From Belliella kenyensis (GTDB lineage: Bacteria; Bacteroidota; Bacteroidia; Cytophagales; Cyclobacteriaceae), in the NCBI RefSeq assembly GCF_022549675.1, contig NZ_JAKZGR010000005.1:62001-126000 (forward strand): a DNA stretch of 64,000 nt. The letters are read 5' to 3'. The translations under genes and the position numbers were made by a program. The notes under the pieces are model-generated. The model was not told where the DNA came from, did not search any database, and saw nothing but the letters and a program-made list of their open reading frames with translations. This document shows, piece by piece, positions 19,393 through 27,983 of the stretch (positions are counted from its first letter, which is position 1; each line of letters opens with the position of its first letter).

Positions 19393-19430
19393 AAAAAAAT
19401 TGAAGCTGGCAATCTAGCTTCAATTTTTTT
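19393..19430 (+). terminator. Rho-independent terminator closing the receptor operon
   Basis: AAAAAAATTGAAGCT and AGCTTCAATTTTTTT form a perfect 15-bp stem around an 8-base loop. Confidence 0.88.
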
Positions 19431-19445
19431 TGCTATTTTTCGAAT

Positions 19446-19751
19446 GTGTACAAATACATTTCATACATATTGATTTTTTACCTGTTTGTTCAGATAACTG
19501 GTTCTATTCATACGGAGCATGAATGCGACCATGGTCCAGAACATACAGAGCAGCATGAATCTGATCATGCGGAGAATCAATGTTGCCCACCTTTTTCTGT
19601 TTGCAAAGTATGCTCTCTGTTTGTCTTTGAAATGACATGGCAATTTGAACCTGCGGTATTTATCATTGCTCATAAATCTAGTTCTATATTGATAGAACCA
19701 AGCTACCTTTCATCCATTATACAAATCTGGCAGCCTCCCAAGCTTGCCTAA
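19446..19751 (+). CDS. Small exported His/Cys-rich protein ahead of a TonB-dependent receptor
   Basis: This 101-residue protein starts at a GTG at 19446; the overlapping ATG at 19444 hits a stop after nine codons. An N-terminal hydrophobic segment (YISYILIFYLFVQITGSI) is followed by an acidic His cluster (HTEHECDHGPEHTEQ, HESDH). A cysteine knot, CCPPFSVCKVC, comes next, then a hydrophobic tail. It resembles the short DUF6660-type proteins that precede metal-related receptors in Bacteroidota, but I name that family from memory. It lies 109 bp upstream of a TonB-dependent receptor. The His/Cys residues suggest capture of Zn, Cu or a similar metal. Confidence 0.68.
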   Translation: MYKYISYILIFYLFVQITGSIHTEHECDHGPEHTEQHESDHAENQCCPPFSVCKVCSLFVFEMTWQFEPAVFIIAHKSSSILIEPSYLSSIIQIWQPPKLA

Positions 19752-19860
19752 TTTTTCTTTTCCCAAAAGGAATATTTTAGTCTCCTGTATTGATTAAGGT
19801 CAATTGATCTATTCTGGGGCTATCAAAATTTAGTTTTTATTCAATTTACCATTTTCTTAA

Positions 19861-22041
19861 ATGAAAAAAATATTATCACTTGGCCTAATTTGGCTAAGCA
19901 TGAACACTTATATGCATGCACAAGATCTTCAAGTGCTTGTCAAAGATGAACACGAAGGCACTCCGCTATTTGGAGTTTCTATGCTGATACAAGAAAATAA
20001 ACAAGGATCAGTTTCTGATGAAAATGGACTGATTACTTTTTCAAACCCACCAGTAGGAAAGATTACGCTAAGGTTCCAACTGGTAGGTTATGAGCGAAAA
20101 CAAATCTCCATAAATTGGCCCGAAGATGCCTCAGCAATACCGCTGGAGGTACTTCTCCACGAGGAGCATGGCGAGCTAGAGTCTGTCACTGTGTCCTCCA
20201 CCAGAAGCTCACGAACCATAGCAGATATACCTACAAGGATTGAGCTTGTTGCTGGAGAAGAGTTGGATGAAAAAGTAAACATGAAACCTGGTGACATCAG
20301 AGTCCTCTTGAGTGAAAGTACGGGGATTCAAGTGCAGGTGACTTCACCTACTTCAGCCAATGCTGGTATCAGAATCCAAGGATTGGATGGTCGATATACC
20401 CAAATCTTAAAGGATGGATTCCCACTTTATTCCGGAGCGGCAAGTGGACTGGGTCTTTTACAAATCCCACCTTTGGACTTGCAGCAAGTGGAATTGATCA
20501 AAGGATCAGCCTCTACTCTCTATGGTGGAGGTGCGATAGCAGGATTGGTGAATTTGATCTCAAAAAGGCCTACTGAGTCAGGAGAGCTAAGCTTCGTACT
20601 CAATGGAACCAATGCTAGAGGTTTTGACGCATCAGGGTTCTATGGAAAGCGAAACGACAAAGTTGGGACTACCCTCTTTGCTGCATACAATACCAATGCA
20701 CCATTTGATCCAGCTGGGATAGGACTAAGTGCCATTCCAAAGTTTGACAGATTTACCTTCAACCCAAAATTATTTCTATATCCTTCTTCCAAAACTGATA
20801 TAGAGCTTGGACTCAATGCAAGCATAGAAGATAGGGTCGGTGGCAACATGAGCTACTTGAGAGGAAATAGAGACAATTTACAGGCTTTTTTCGAAAGCAA
20901 TCAAAGTGAACGAATCAGTAGCCAATTTGTACTCAATCACAAGCTAGATGAAAATAGAAAGCTACAAGTGAAAAATAGCTACAATTATTTTGACAGAAGG
21001 CTCGCAACACCAGGCTATGATTTCAATGCCGTGCAGCAATCCACCTTTACAGAAGTAAACTATCAGCTAGATAAAAAGAATACGGAATGGGTTTTGGGAG
21101 GAAATGTATGGACTGAAGCTTTCAAAGAAGAACAAACAAGCAGTTTTCCAGTGAGAGACTATAGCTTGAATACTTTTGGGGCTTTTGCGCAGAACAACAC
21201 CAATTTGAGTGAAAAGTGGGTACTAGAATCTGGGTTGAGGGCTGATCATGTTCTGGACTATGGCTGGGCATTTTTGCCAAGACTGGCTTTGATGTACAAA
21301 GCAAATGTGAATTTCAGTTCTAGGTTTGGTGGAGGATTGGGCTACAAGGCACCGACGATTTTCACTGAAGAGAGCGAAAGGTTGCAGTATCAGAATATCC
21401 AGCCAATCGATACTGATTTCAATACTTTGGAGAAAAGCTATGGACTGAATTGGGATTTGAATTACAAGACTTCATTGTTCAATGACCAACTGTTTTTCAG
21501 TGTCAACCATTTGTTTTTCTACACTTATTTGAACAATCCCTTATTCTTGGAATCCACTGGAGGGACAGCTTTCCGATTTGTAAACATAGACGGATACAGT
21601 GACACCAAAGGGACGGAGACCAATGTGAAGTGGGAGTATGGTGATTTCAAATGGTTTATGGGCTACACCTATACCCATGCCCGCATCAATACCAATGGCA
21701 TCATGAGAGACAACCCGCTCACACCAAGACACAGGATCAATTCCGTGCTATTCTATGAAGTGCATGATAAGTGGAAAATCGGCTGGGAGTCCTATTATTT
21801 CAGTGAGCAGCAACTCAGCGATGGGTCTGTCGGTCAGTCCTACTGGATCATGGGCTTTATGGCGGAGAAGATTTGGGAGAAATTTTCGGTATTTATTAAT
21901 TTCGAAAATTTCCTAGATGCCCGTCAAACCCGATTTGATACCATTTTCACAGGCAGTATAGATAATCCGGGTTTCAGAGAAATCTATGCGCCATTGGATG
22001 GCTTTGTGATCAATGGAGGGGTTAAGCTGAGGCTGATGTAG
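19861..22041 (+). CDS. TonB-dependent receptor, probably metal or metal-chelate uptake
   Basis: This is a 726-residue outer-membrane receptor with signal peptide (MKKILSLGLIWLSMNTYMHA), a carboxypeptidase-regulatory-like domain at about residues 22-100, plug and barrel. The plug includes TRIELVAGEELDEK and IRIQGLDGRYTQILKDGFPL, and VELIKGSASTLYGGGAIAG is the classic plug end. The length and plug fit the vitamin B12/haem/siderophore/metal branch rather than the 1000-residue glycan receptors. The small His/Cys-rich exoprotein directly upstream supports a metal substrate. No Zur- or Fur-like palindrome was found in front of it. Two stable hairpins follow the gene within a 114-bp repeat at 22055. 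Confidence 0.9.
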   Translation: MKKILSLGLIWLSMNTYMHAQDLQVLVKDEHEGTPLFGVSMLIQENKQGSVSDENGLITFSNPPVGKITLRFQLVGYERKQISINWPEDASAIPLEVLLHEEHGELESVTVSSTRSSRTIADIPTRIELVAGEELDEKVNMKPGDIRVLLSESTGIQVQVTSPTSANAGIRIQGLDGRYTQILKDGFPLYSGAASGLGLLQIPPLDLQQVELIKGSASTLYGGGAIAGLVNLISKRPTESGELSFVLNGTNARGFDASGFYGKRNDKVGTTLFAAYNTNAPFDPAGIGLSAIPKFDRFTFNPKLFLYPSSKTDIELGLNASIEDRVGGNMSYLRGNRDNLQAFFESNQSERISSQFVLNHKLDENRKLQVKNSYNYFDRRLATPGYDFNAVQQSTFTEVNYQLDKKNTEWVLGGNVWTEAFKEEQTSSFPVRDYSLNTFGAFAQNNTNLSEKWVLESGLRADHVLDYGWAFLPRLALMYKANVNFSSRFGGGLGYKAPTIFTEESERLQYQNIQPIDTDFNTLEKSYGLNWDLNYKTSLFNDQLFFSVNHLFFYTYLNNPLFLESTGGTAFRFVNIDGYSDTKGTETNVKWEYGDFKWFMGYTYTHARINTNGIMRDNPLTPRHRINSVLFYEVHDKWKIGWESYYFSEQQLSDGSVGQSYWIMGFMAEKIWEKFSVFINFENFLDARQTRFDTIFTGSIDNPGFREIYAPLDGFVINGGVKLRLM

Positions 22042-22054
22042 TTCAAATAGGCCA

Positions 22055-22168
22055 AATATTTCGATTATAATCTAAAAATTACGCCTAATTTTTCGATTAC
22101 GTTCGAAAAATTAGGCGTGTTCAATTAAGAGATTTAACTTTTCCAAAGTTTAGAACTTTGGAAAAGTT
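22055..22168. repeat. 114-bp direct repeat, copy A, with two hairpins
   Basis: The element has two perfect inverted repeats in series: CGCCTAATTTTTCGA facing TCGAAAAATTAGGCG, then AACTTTTCCAAAGTT facing AACTTTGGAAAAGTT. Copy B at 23365-23478 has the same length and differs at about nine positions. It may also serve as terminator for the genes converging on it (the receptor and the AAA ATPase). Confidence 0.9.
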
Positions 22169-22172
22169 ACTT

Positions 22173-23312
22173 TCAAAACAGAAATTCTTCAAAATTGCTT
22201 CTGTTGATCAATGAAGTACGGTGCTCAGGATAGGCTTGAAGAAAAGATGCTGGGAATCTTACCTTTTGGTCTTTCCATTTGAACTCAAAGGCATCAAGAA
22301 TACCACCTTCCTCTTCGATGTAATCTATTTCCGCTTTATCATGAGTTCTCCAAAAATAGGTATTGACAAACCTGTTGTTATAATGGTTAGATTTCATTCT
22401 TTCAGAAACAAGAAAGTTTTCCCAAAGGGCACCCTTATCCATGCGCATTTCAGGAATAGAAAAGTTATTGATCAAAACATTTCTGATACCATTATCATAA
22501 AAATAGTATTTCTTACCCTTCTTGATTTCGTTTCGAAGATTTCTACTGAAAGCAGGAAGTTTGAAAATCACATATGCTTTTTCCAATAGATCAAGATACT
22601 TTTCTACGGTAGCAGTATCAATATTGCCAACTGTCTGAGCAAGCTCATGATAGCTGACCTCACTGCCAATTTGAAACGCTAAAGCTTTTAGAAGTTTATC
22701 AATATGGCTTGGCTTACGAATATTATCTATTTGTAAAATGTCTTTGTAGAGATAGCTTTGAGCTATTTCTATCAATATCTCTTTCTCTCTACCGGGATTA
22801 TTGACTACATCTGGATAAGAGCCATATATCAACCTTGTATCCAGAAGTCTTTTTGCTTCCAATCGAGAAGTGGAATCAGCCAATTCTTGATAGCTTAAAG
22901 GGAAAAGGTGGAATGTTTTTTTTCTTCCTGTAAGAGGTTCTGCGGTATTATTTTGGAGATCAAATGCAGAAGAACCTGTAGCTATTATTTGAATTTCAGC
23001 TTTGCTATCGTAAATCAATTTCAGCTTTTTACCAATATCTGGAATTTGCTGAGCCTCATCGATTATGACCAACTTGTTGTTTGAGCCGATTAATTGAATC
23101 AGCTGTGTACTTGTCTTCGCCTCTGTAAAAGCCTCTAGAATATCTGCTTCATCAGCATTGAGCCATACTGAAGGTTGGTTTATCTCTTTCAGCAATTCTT
23201 CCAACAGGGTAGTTTTGCCAACTTGTCGAGCACCAAGGAGTAAAATAACTTTCCCTTTGAAGCAATTCTGTAAGATTTTATTTAAGAGAACTCTATTAAC
23301 CATATACTCCAA
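22173..23312 (-). CDS. AAA ATPase with C-terminal DUF4143/nuclease-like domain
   Basis: This is a 379-residue ATPase of the archaeal-type/STAND-like AAA_14 group. Walker A is LLLGARQVGKTTLLEEL near residue 27. Walker B is LVIIDEAQQIPD near residue 79, and IATGSSAFDL is sensor-like. A winged-helix region precedes the DUF4143 segment at about 200-370. That segment contains KAEIDYIEEE and DAFEFKW, which fit a PD-(D/E)xK-like core. Such proteins are abundant solitary genes in Bacteroidota, and their function is unsettled. The gene is bracketed by the two 114-bp direct repeats, which suggests it was acquired or duplicated as a cassette. It converges with the receptor gene. Confidence 0.88.
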   Translation of the reverse strand: MEYMVNRVLLNKILQNCFKGKVILLLGARQVGKTTLLEELLKEINQPSVWLNADEADILEAFTEAKTSTQLIQLIGSNNKLVIIDEAQQIPDIGKKLKLIYDSKAEIQIIATGSSAFDLQNNTAEPLTGRKKTFHLFPLSYQELADSTSRLEAKRLLDTRLIYGSYPDVVNNPGREKEILIEIAQSYLYKDILQIDNIRKPSHIDKLLKALAFQIGSEVSYHELAQTVGNIDTATVEKYLDLLEKAYVIFKLPAFSRNLRNEIKKGKKYYFYDNGIRNVLINNFSIPEMRMDKGALWENFLVSERMKSNHYNNRFVNTYFWRTHDKAEIDYIEEEGGILDAFEFKWKDQKVRFPASFLQAYPEHRTSLINRSNFEEFLF

Positions 23313-23364
23313 AATTGTGATATAAATTTAGAAAAGTAAATGGTTTAATCGAAATTTTAGGCTG

Positions 23365-23478
23365 AATATTTCGATTATAATCTAAAAATTACGCCTAATT
23401 TTTAGATTACGATCGGAATTTTAGGCGTGTTCAATTAGGAGATTTAACTTTTCCAAAGTTCTGAACTATGGAAAAGTT
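23365..23478. repeat. 114-bp direct repeat, copy B, with two hairpins
   Basis: This is the same orientation and length as the copy at 22055-22168. Both hairpins are kept, although the substitutions AACTATGG and GATCGGAATT weaken the stems. It lies upstream of the AAA ATPase start and downstream of the unknown gene at 23518. Confidence 0.9.
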
Positions 23479-23517
23479 TTATTTTAGATAAGACCTAATA
23501 CTGTTCTCAACCAAAAT

Positions 23518-23910
23518 CTAAAAATTTTCAAAATCATATCTTCGAAGTTTTTCTTTTACTATTTCGCTGTATTTCTGGGAAAGTCTCCAGTTTTTCTGTT
23601 TTTCGATAATAAAATTAAAAGTTTTACTGGACTCAACTTTATTTAGTCTCAATGCAGAATCTATCATAGCTCCGACTTTCGCTGAATTTGCCCCTATTTC
23701 AGCATAAGAAACCGAAAGCTGGATAAATTCATGATAACCTAAAGTATCCATAGCTTCAATTTTACGAATCTTTTCCTTTCCCCTTTCAGAGAACCAATCA
23801 GGTACGTCAACAAGATTTTTTTCTGATTTATCTTTTTCTATTTGGCAATAACTTTTTGACATTATAAAAAAAGCAATCATTAGTACACATAAATATTTTA
23901 ACTTTTTCAT
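23518..23910 (-). CDS. Unknown small secreted protein
   Basis: I do not recognise the family. The ATG at 23910 gives 130 residues with a signal peptide (MKKLKYLCVLMIAFFIMSKS, cleavage near SYCQ). The frame continues upstream to 24015, but those 35 residues would bury the signal. The mature part is Lys/Glu-rich and helical, with WFSERGKEKIRKIEAMDTLG and a C-terminal run ending LRRYDFENF. It is a lone gene in an AT-rich accessory stretch. The 376 bp upstream (23911-24286) contain no other gene that I can support. Confidence 0.65.
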   Translation of the reverse strand: MKKLKYLCVLMIAFFIMSKSYCQIEKDKSEKNLVDVPDWFSERGKEKIRKIEAMDTLGYHEFIQLSVSYAEIGANSAKVGAMIDSALRLNKVESSKTFNFIIEKQKNWRLSQKYSEIVKEKLRRYDFENF

Positions 23911-24286
23911 AATCAAAAATTTAAGGCCGTAAATATTAGTTAATTTATGAAATCTAATTCCTCTAAACAAATATTTAACTACAAAACATTTTAAAAAACT
24001 GATTTTCAGCACCAATAGAGTAATATAAAATCAGAATTTCAAAATAACTCCAGCTTAACCTTACATCTACATTAGTATTCTACTCAATGCAAAGCACATT
24101 CAAAAAGCTAGATAACCAATTTTGGGCATGGTTTCTATTTAGTATTATTAAACAGCCGATTGAAGATGTAATTCATTTTTAGCAATTGGTAATAATATTG
24201 GTATGTCAATAAATTTTCTTTGGAATAACAAGCTCTACCTACTACTTTAGACTTGGTTTTAATCACTTTGAAATTCATTCTGCATC

Positions 24287-24877
24287 ATGAAGAAAATAAT
24301 ACTATTCTACTTTATATTATTGGCAATATCCTCCTGTGTCAATGTCAACCTTAGTCGAAGTAGGTTAACAGACCAAATAAAGAGCTTTGATTCATTCCTT
24401 TTTCTGTATAGTAATGAAGATGGCAATTTTGAAGAGTGGAATGAAGAAAGCTTTAATCAAATCTTGAAATCATCTTTCAATGGAAGTGAGCAAGAAAGTA
24501 AAAGAGAAACTTTCTCTTACTATCTTAGAAAGCATTTAAAAGACAAAAAAATATACAGTGCAGATCAAGTTTTTACAGGTAAAAGCACTGTAGATTATGC
24601 TGATTTTATGGCTACCATTGAGCATATAAAATTTGATGGTATACTCTTGATTCATGACAAAGGCAACTTAAGAAAAGATCAAGTGTCAATGGAAACAAGA
24701 AGTTCAAAGTCATATACAGCTTACCAAATTTTTTTAATAGACAAATTAAACTATAAATATTCGTGGGTTGGAGATTTCGAAGCAGAGGCAAATGAAATGC
24801 AAGAAGTTCCAAAAATCTATCAACAAGTCGTCAAAGAGCTAGTTTCTAAGCTAGATCAAAATGGATTTTTGAAATGA
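24287..24877 (+). CDS. Unknown lipoprotein
   Basis: This is a 196-residue protein starting MKKIILFYFILLAISSC, a clear lipoprotein signal with Cys17. The mature sequence alternates strands and helices: FDSFLFLYSNEDGNFEEW, then KYSWVGDFEAEANEM, then a C-terminal helix VVKELVSKLDQNGFLK. It contains no known catalytic motif. The overall pattern resembles small LptE/GNA1162-like periplasmic lipoproteins, but this is only an impression. It is a solitary gene in an AT-rich island between the AAA ATPase and the arsenic operon. Confidence 0.68.
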   Translation: MKKIILFYFILLAISSCVNVNLSRSRLTDQIKSFDSFLFLYSNEDGNFEEWNEESFNQILKSSFNGSEQESKRETFSYYLRKHLKDKKIYSADQVFTGKSTVDYADFMATIEHIKFDGILLIHDKGNLRKDQVSMETRSSKSYTAYQIFLIDKLNYKYSWVGDFEAEANEMQEVPKIYQQVVKELVSKLDQNGFLK

Positions 24878-25042
24878 TGGCTGTGCATATTCATATGGTG
24901 TATCAAGTTTTACTTAAGTTCCAAATATTAATCTTTTTCGATATATCTAGCTTTTAAAATCGTTGTATTATGGAAATCTGGTAGATACGAGGTGAAAATT
25001 TGATAGAGGTATTGCTGATCAAGTATCCACCAATATCTATTT

Positions 25043-25195
25043 CTGATTATACGCTTTTTTGCCAGTAACTTCAATTCATTGGCTCAACAGGTTGTTAATG
25101 GTCAATATCCATAAGTATCCAATATCAATTTATATCGGAAGTTAGATAAATCGGAATTTTGTAATGATATTGGCAGAGTTCCGTATATCCATATA
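25043..25195 (-). repeat. MITE-like dispersed repeat, copy 1 (inverted relative to copies 2 and 3)
   Basis: This is about 153 bp matching, as reverse complement, the elements at 39981 and 43109. It starts TGATTATACGCTTTTTTGCC and ends with CCGTATATCCATATA. Its ends carry the imperfect inverted terminal pattern TATACGnnnnTTTGCCA. Confidence 0.88.
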
Positions 25196-25224
25196 TCTAT
25201 TTCAACACATCTCACCTAAATCAT

Positions 25225-25293
25225 ATTTCAATTGTATTTTACGAAGTATATTTCAATTCTATTTCACAAAGTACATTTCCATCTTATTTCAAG
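25225..25293. repeat. 25-bp tandem repeat, about 2.7 units
   Basis: ATTTCAATTGTATTTTACGA..., ATTTCAATTCTATTTCACAA... and ATTTCCATCTTATTTCAAG are successive variants of one 25-bp unit. They lie between MITE copy 1 and the acr3 stop. The rest of 24878-25349 holds no recognisable gene. Confidence 0.7.
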
Positions 25294-25349
25294 ATTTTGA
25301 CCTCCGAAAGGTAAAGTATATACCTCTTAAACTGATAAGCTTCAAATCC

Positions 25350-26378
25350 CTAATACTTCCACCTATTCGCCAAAGCCACCAAGCTGAGCATAATCGGCAC
25401 CTCCACCAATACACCTACCACAGTCACCAATGCAGCAGGGCTTTGCAATCCGAATAAAGCTATCGCCACGGCTACTGCCAATTCAAAGAAATTGCTTGCG
25501 CCAATCATCGCAGCCGGAGAACAGATGGCGTGCGGAAGCTTGAGTTTGCGACCACCAAACCAGGCAATGAAGAATATAAAATAGGTCTGAATGATCAGTG
25601 GAATCGCAATCAAGACAATAATCAATGGGTTGTTCAGGATATTTGGTCCTTGGAAGGCGAATAATAGCACCAAAGTAAGCAATAAGGCGAAGATGCTGAC
25701 TGGTTTGAACTTTGGTAGAAACTCATTTTTGAACCATGTCTCGCCTTTTCGACTGATCATGATCTTGTTTGTAATAACTCCCGCAATCAAAGGCACTACC
25801 ACAAAAATCAACACGGATGCTACCAAAGTTCCATAGGGAATCGTGATATCCGTAATCCCCAACAGCAATCCTACCAAAGGTACAAATGCCACCAAAATGA
25901 TCAAGTCGTTTACAGAAACCTGTACCAAGGTATAATTGGGGTCTCCATCTGTCAAATAAGACCACACAAAAACCATGGCGGTACAGGGTGCAACACCTAG
26001 AAGTATCGCACCTGCAATATATTCCTCAGCAAGCTCAGGCTCAATGTAGGCAGCATACAACTTGTCAAAGAATATCCATGCAAAGAATGCCATGGTAAAC
26101 GGTTTGATCAGCCAATTGATCACCAAAGTCAAAATCAATCCTTTTGGAGCTTTTCCCACTCCTTTGATACTTCCAAAATCAATCTGCAACATCATCGGAT
26201 AAATCATCAGCCAGATCAATATTGCTATAGGAATATTGACATTATAGACCTCCATATCCGACAAAAAGGTGATATCCTCTCCCGCTAAATGACCGATCAG
26301 AATTCCTACACCTATACACAAGGCGACCCAGAGGGTCAAATACTTTTCAAAAAAGGCTATTTTTTTGGTTTCAGGCAT
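25350..26378 (-). CDS. acr3: ACR3-family arsenite efflux transporter
   Basis: This is an inner-membrane secondary transporter that expels arsenite using the proton motive force. The 342-residue protein has ten predicted transmembrane segments. The family hallmark [13 protein letters not shown] at about 128-140 includes the essential Cys132, and the second half has [14 protein letters not shown]. The length is normal for ACR3. It is the last gene of a four-gene minus-strand arsenic set (arsR, DUF6428-like, arsenate reductase-like, acr3). The 167-bp gap before it suggests possible readthrough or a separate weak promoter. Confidence 0.95.
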   Translation of the reverse strand: MPETKKIAFFEKYLTLWVALCIGVGILIGHLAGEDITFLSDMEVYNVNIPIAILIWLMIYPMMLQIDFGSIKGVGKAPKGLILTLVINWLIKPFTMAFFAWIFFDKLYAAYIEPELAEEYIAGAILLGVAPCTAMVFVWSYLTDGDPNYTLVQVSVNDLIILVAFVPLVGLLLGITDITIPYGTLVASVLIFVVVPLIAGVITNKIMISRKGETWFKNEFLPKFKPVSIFALLLTLVLLFAFQGPNILNNPLIIVLIAIPLIIQTYFIFFIAWFGGRKLKLPHAICSPAAMIGASNFFELAVAVAIALFGLQSPAALVTVVGVLVEVPIMLSLVALANRWKY

Positions 26379-26545
26379 TTTTTATCTAATTGAAATAGGG
26401 TGAAATTGTAAGATTTGATATTTGATGGATATTAGCTATGCGATATTTTTAGATATTATTTTTCAGACCTTTGCGGATAATATAGCTTATCTTCTCTGGT
26501 GATTGTAATTGATCAATATCTAAAAATATCCAATATCAATTAATA
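26379..26545. other. AT-rich gap before acr3, with MITE-like words
   Basis: The words TTTGATGGATATTAG and AATATCCAATATCAATTAA echo internal parts of the MITE-like repeat. I see no full copy or other structure here. It may be a degraded copy. Confidence 0.3.
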
Positions 26546-27166
26546 TCAATTTGTAACTTTTACAATTTTAGAAAACACAAATAACATCTCCGAACCTATC
26601 TGAAGTGATCTTTCATCATACTTAATAGCCTCCTGATCTGTATCATCGAAGGCTTTTGGGTCTTCATATCTTACCGGGATCCTAGCCTCTGCACCTGGGA
26701 TAAATGGGCAGTTTTCATCTGCATGGGAGCAGGTCATGATCGCAGCAAAAGCTGAAGGAGCATTGGCGGCATCATCATACATTTTGCTGAAAGTGACTAT
26801 AGGATGCGCATCGTCTGAATAGAAAACAAAGTACTTGGGATTAGATTCGCCATCTTTACTTACTTTGAAACCAAATCTTTTGATTGAAGCCACGGCTCTT
26901 TCGTTGAAAGCTGTCACTTCTACGCCGCCAGAGAAGGAGTTGACATCAATGCCGTAGTATTCGGCAGCAACTTTTCCCCAGATTTGGGAAAATTGGCTTC
27001 TGCGGGAGTTGTGTGTGCAGATAAAATTCAAGTTGATCACTTGATCTTGATCAATTTTCTTCTGAATGTAATCAATCAGGACTTGAAGCACGGCTTGGCG
27101 TTCTTCACTAATCGGCAGCGCCAGTGCTTGCTCGATGTGGGCGTGGAGGGGTGGGTATAGGTTCAT
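26546..27166 (-). CDS. Arsenate reductase-like low-molecular-weight tyrosine phosphatase
   Basis: Predicted to reduce arsenate to arsenite so the ACR3 pump can export it. From the ATG at 27166 the protein has 206 residues. An earlier in-frame start at 27202 lies in the repeat and is unlikely. About 45 extra N-terminal residues precede the P-loop FICTHNSRRSQFSQ, giving the CX5R motif Cys50-Arg56. The later cysteine pair Cys146/Cys153 (MTCSHADENC) could serve thiol relay. The aspartate of the LMW-PTP acid loop corresponds to the YDDAANAP region. It is larger than the classic thioredoxin-linked ArsC (about 130 residues) but matches the fused Bacteroidota form. Confidence 0.85.
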   Translation of the reverse strand: MNLYPPLHAHIEQALALPISEERQAVLQVLIDYIQKKIDQDQVINLNFICTHNSRRSQFSQIWGKVAAEYYGIDVNSFSGGVEVTAFNERAVASIKRFGFKVSKDGESNPKYFVFYSDDAHPIVTFSKMYDDAANAPSAFAAIMTCSHADENCPFIPGAEARIPVRYEDPKAFDDTDQEAIKYDERSLQIGSEMLFVFSKIVKVTN

Positions 27167-27169
27167 AGT

Positions 27170-27246
27170 ATATTGTACCAAGTACCAAGTACGAAGTACC
27201 AAGACTGCACCTTACTTGGTACATGGTACTTTGTACTTCGTACAAT
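27170..27246. repeat. Heptad GTAC repeat forming a long imperfect hairpin
   Basis: GTACCAA, GTACCAA, GTACGAA and GTACCAA are answered by GTACATG, GTACTTT, GTACTTC and GTACAAT. This gives a 7-bp period and an inverted repeat of about 31-bp arms (TTGTACCAAG... against CTTGGTAC...). It sits between the DUF6428-like and reductase genes of the ars operon. Confidence 0.85.
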
Positions 27247-27249
27247 GAA

Positions 27250-27792
27250 TTAACAGCATCCTGAGCCAGGCTCGCAGCTATTGGCTGCCTGAAGGGAAGC
27301 TAGGGAAACTTTGACTTTTGTTTTTTCAGAAACTGGGCCACAGCAGGCAGCAGCTTTTTCTTCTGGTGTAGAAGCTCTGTCTTTGGCTTTGCAGGTAGTT
27401 TGGTCAGGTGTAAGTTGTACGATCAATGCATTGCCAGTGTCCTTGATATTGTGGATAGGAAGTACAGCAGTCGGGAAAAGGGAGTTACCATACTCAAATT
27501 TGATCTCAGTATTTGGATAGGTTTCTCTTACTTTGTTGACTACCTCGAAGATTTTCAATGCCTTGTTACTATCTACCGCATGATCTGGTTCAGGGATTTC
27601 ATTTTCCCATAGCTGGATATGCACTTCTGACCATTGGTTACGGATTCCACCGCAGTCTACTGTATCATAATTTACATTCTTGATCTCGGTGATATGGTAA
27701 TCCGTTCTCACATATTGACCAGTTTGATATTCGAAGAAAAGTGCCTTTTCAGTATTTTCTCGTAGGATTTGGGTAAATTCTGAAGTTTTCAT
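27250..27792 (-). CDS. DUF6428-like protein of the ars operon with Cys-rich tail
   Basis: This 180-residue protein has no known catalytic motif. It begins MKTSEFTQILREN and contains a mixed alpha/beta domain with VDCGGIRNQWSEVHIQLWEN. It ends with the cysteine-rich segments AAACCGPV and SCEPGSGCC. I associate it, from memory, with DUF6428, a family found in Bacteroidota arsenic operons. Its place between arsR and the arsenate reductase-like gene supports a role in arsenic handling. The tail cysteines could bind As(III), acting as a chaperone, or buffer it. No signal peptide is present, so it is cytoplasmic. Confidence 0.75.
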   Translation of the reverse strand: MKTSEFTQILRENTEKALFFEYQTGQYVRTDYHITEIKNVNYDTVDCGGIRNQWSEVHIQLWENEIPEPDHAVDSNKALKIFEVVNKVRETYPNTEIKFEYGNSLFPTAVLPIHNIKDTGNALIVQLTPDQTTCKAKDRASTPEEKAAACCGPVSEKTKVKVSLASLQAANSCEPGSGCC

Positions 27793-27950
27793 TTTTATTA
27801 GATTTTAGATATGAGACGCAAGACATGAGACTTTTTAATTTAAAGCTCTGTCTTTGCTCACAATATTTTTTAATTGAACTTGATAAATCTCATTAATGGG
27901 ATACTTGAAATCGCGACATTGATCTTTGGCTCTCGCTCTCTGTCTCTCGC

Positions 27951-27983
27951 TCTTGTTTCTTGTTTCTTGTTTCTTGTTTCTAA
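27951..27983. repeat. Heptanucleotide repeat TTGTTTC, short array
   Basis: About four units of CTTGTTT precede the first 219-bp repeat copy. Confidence 0.9.

Noticed and set aside
22041-22172. Small RNA encoded by the double hairpin
   Set aside because: No promoter seen; a terminator or repeat role explains it.
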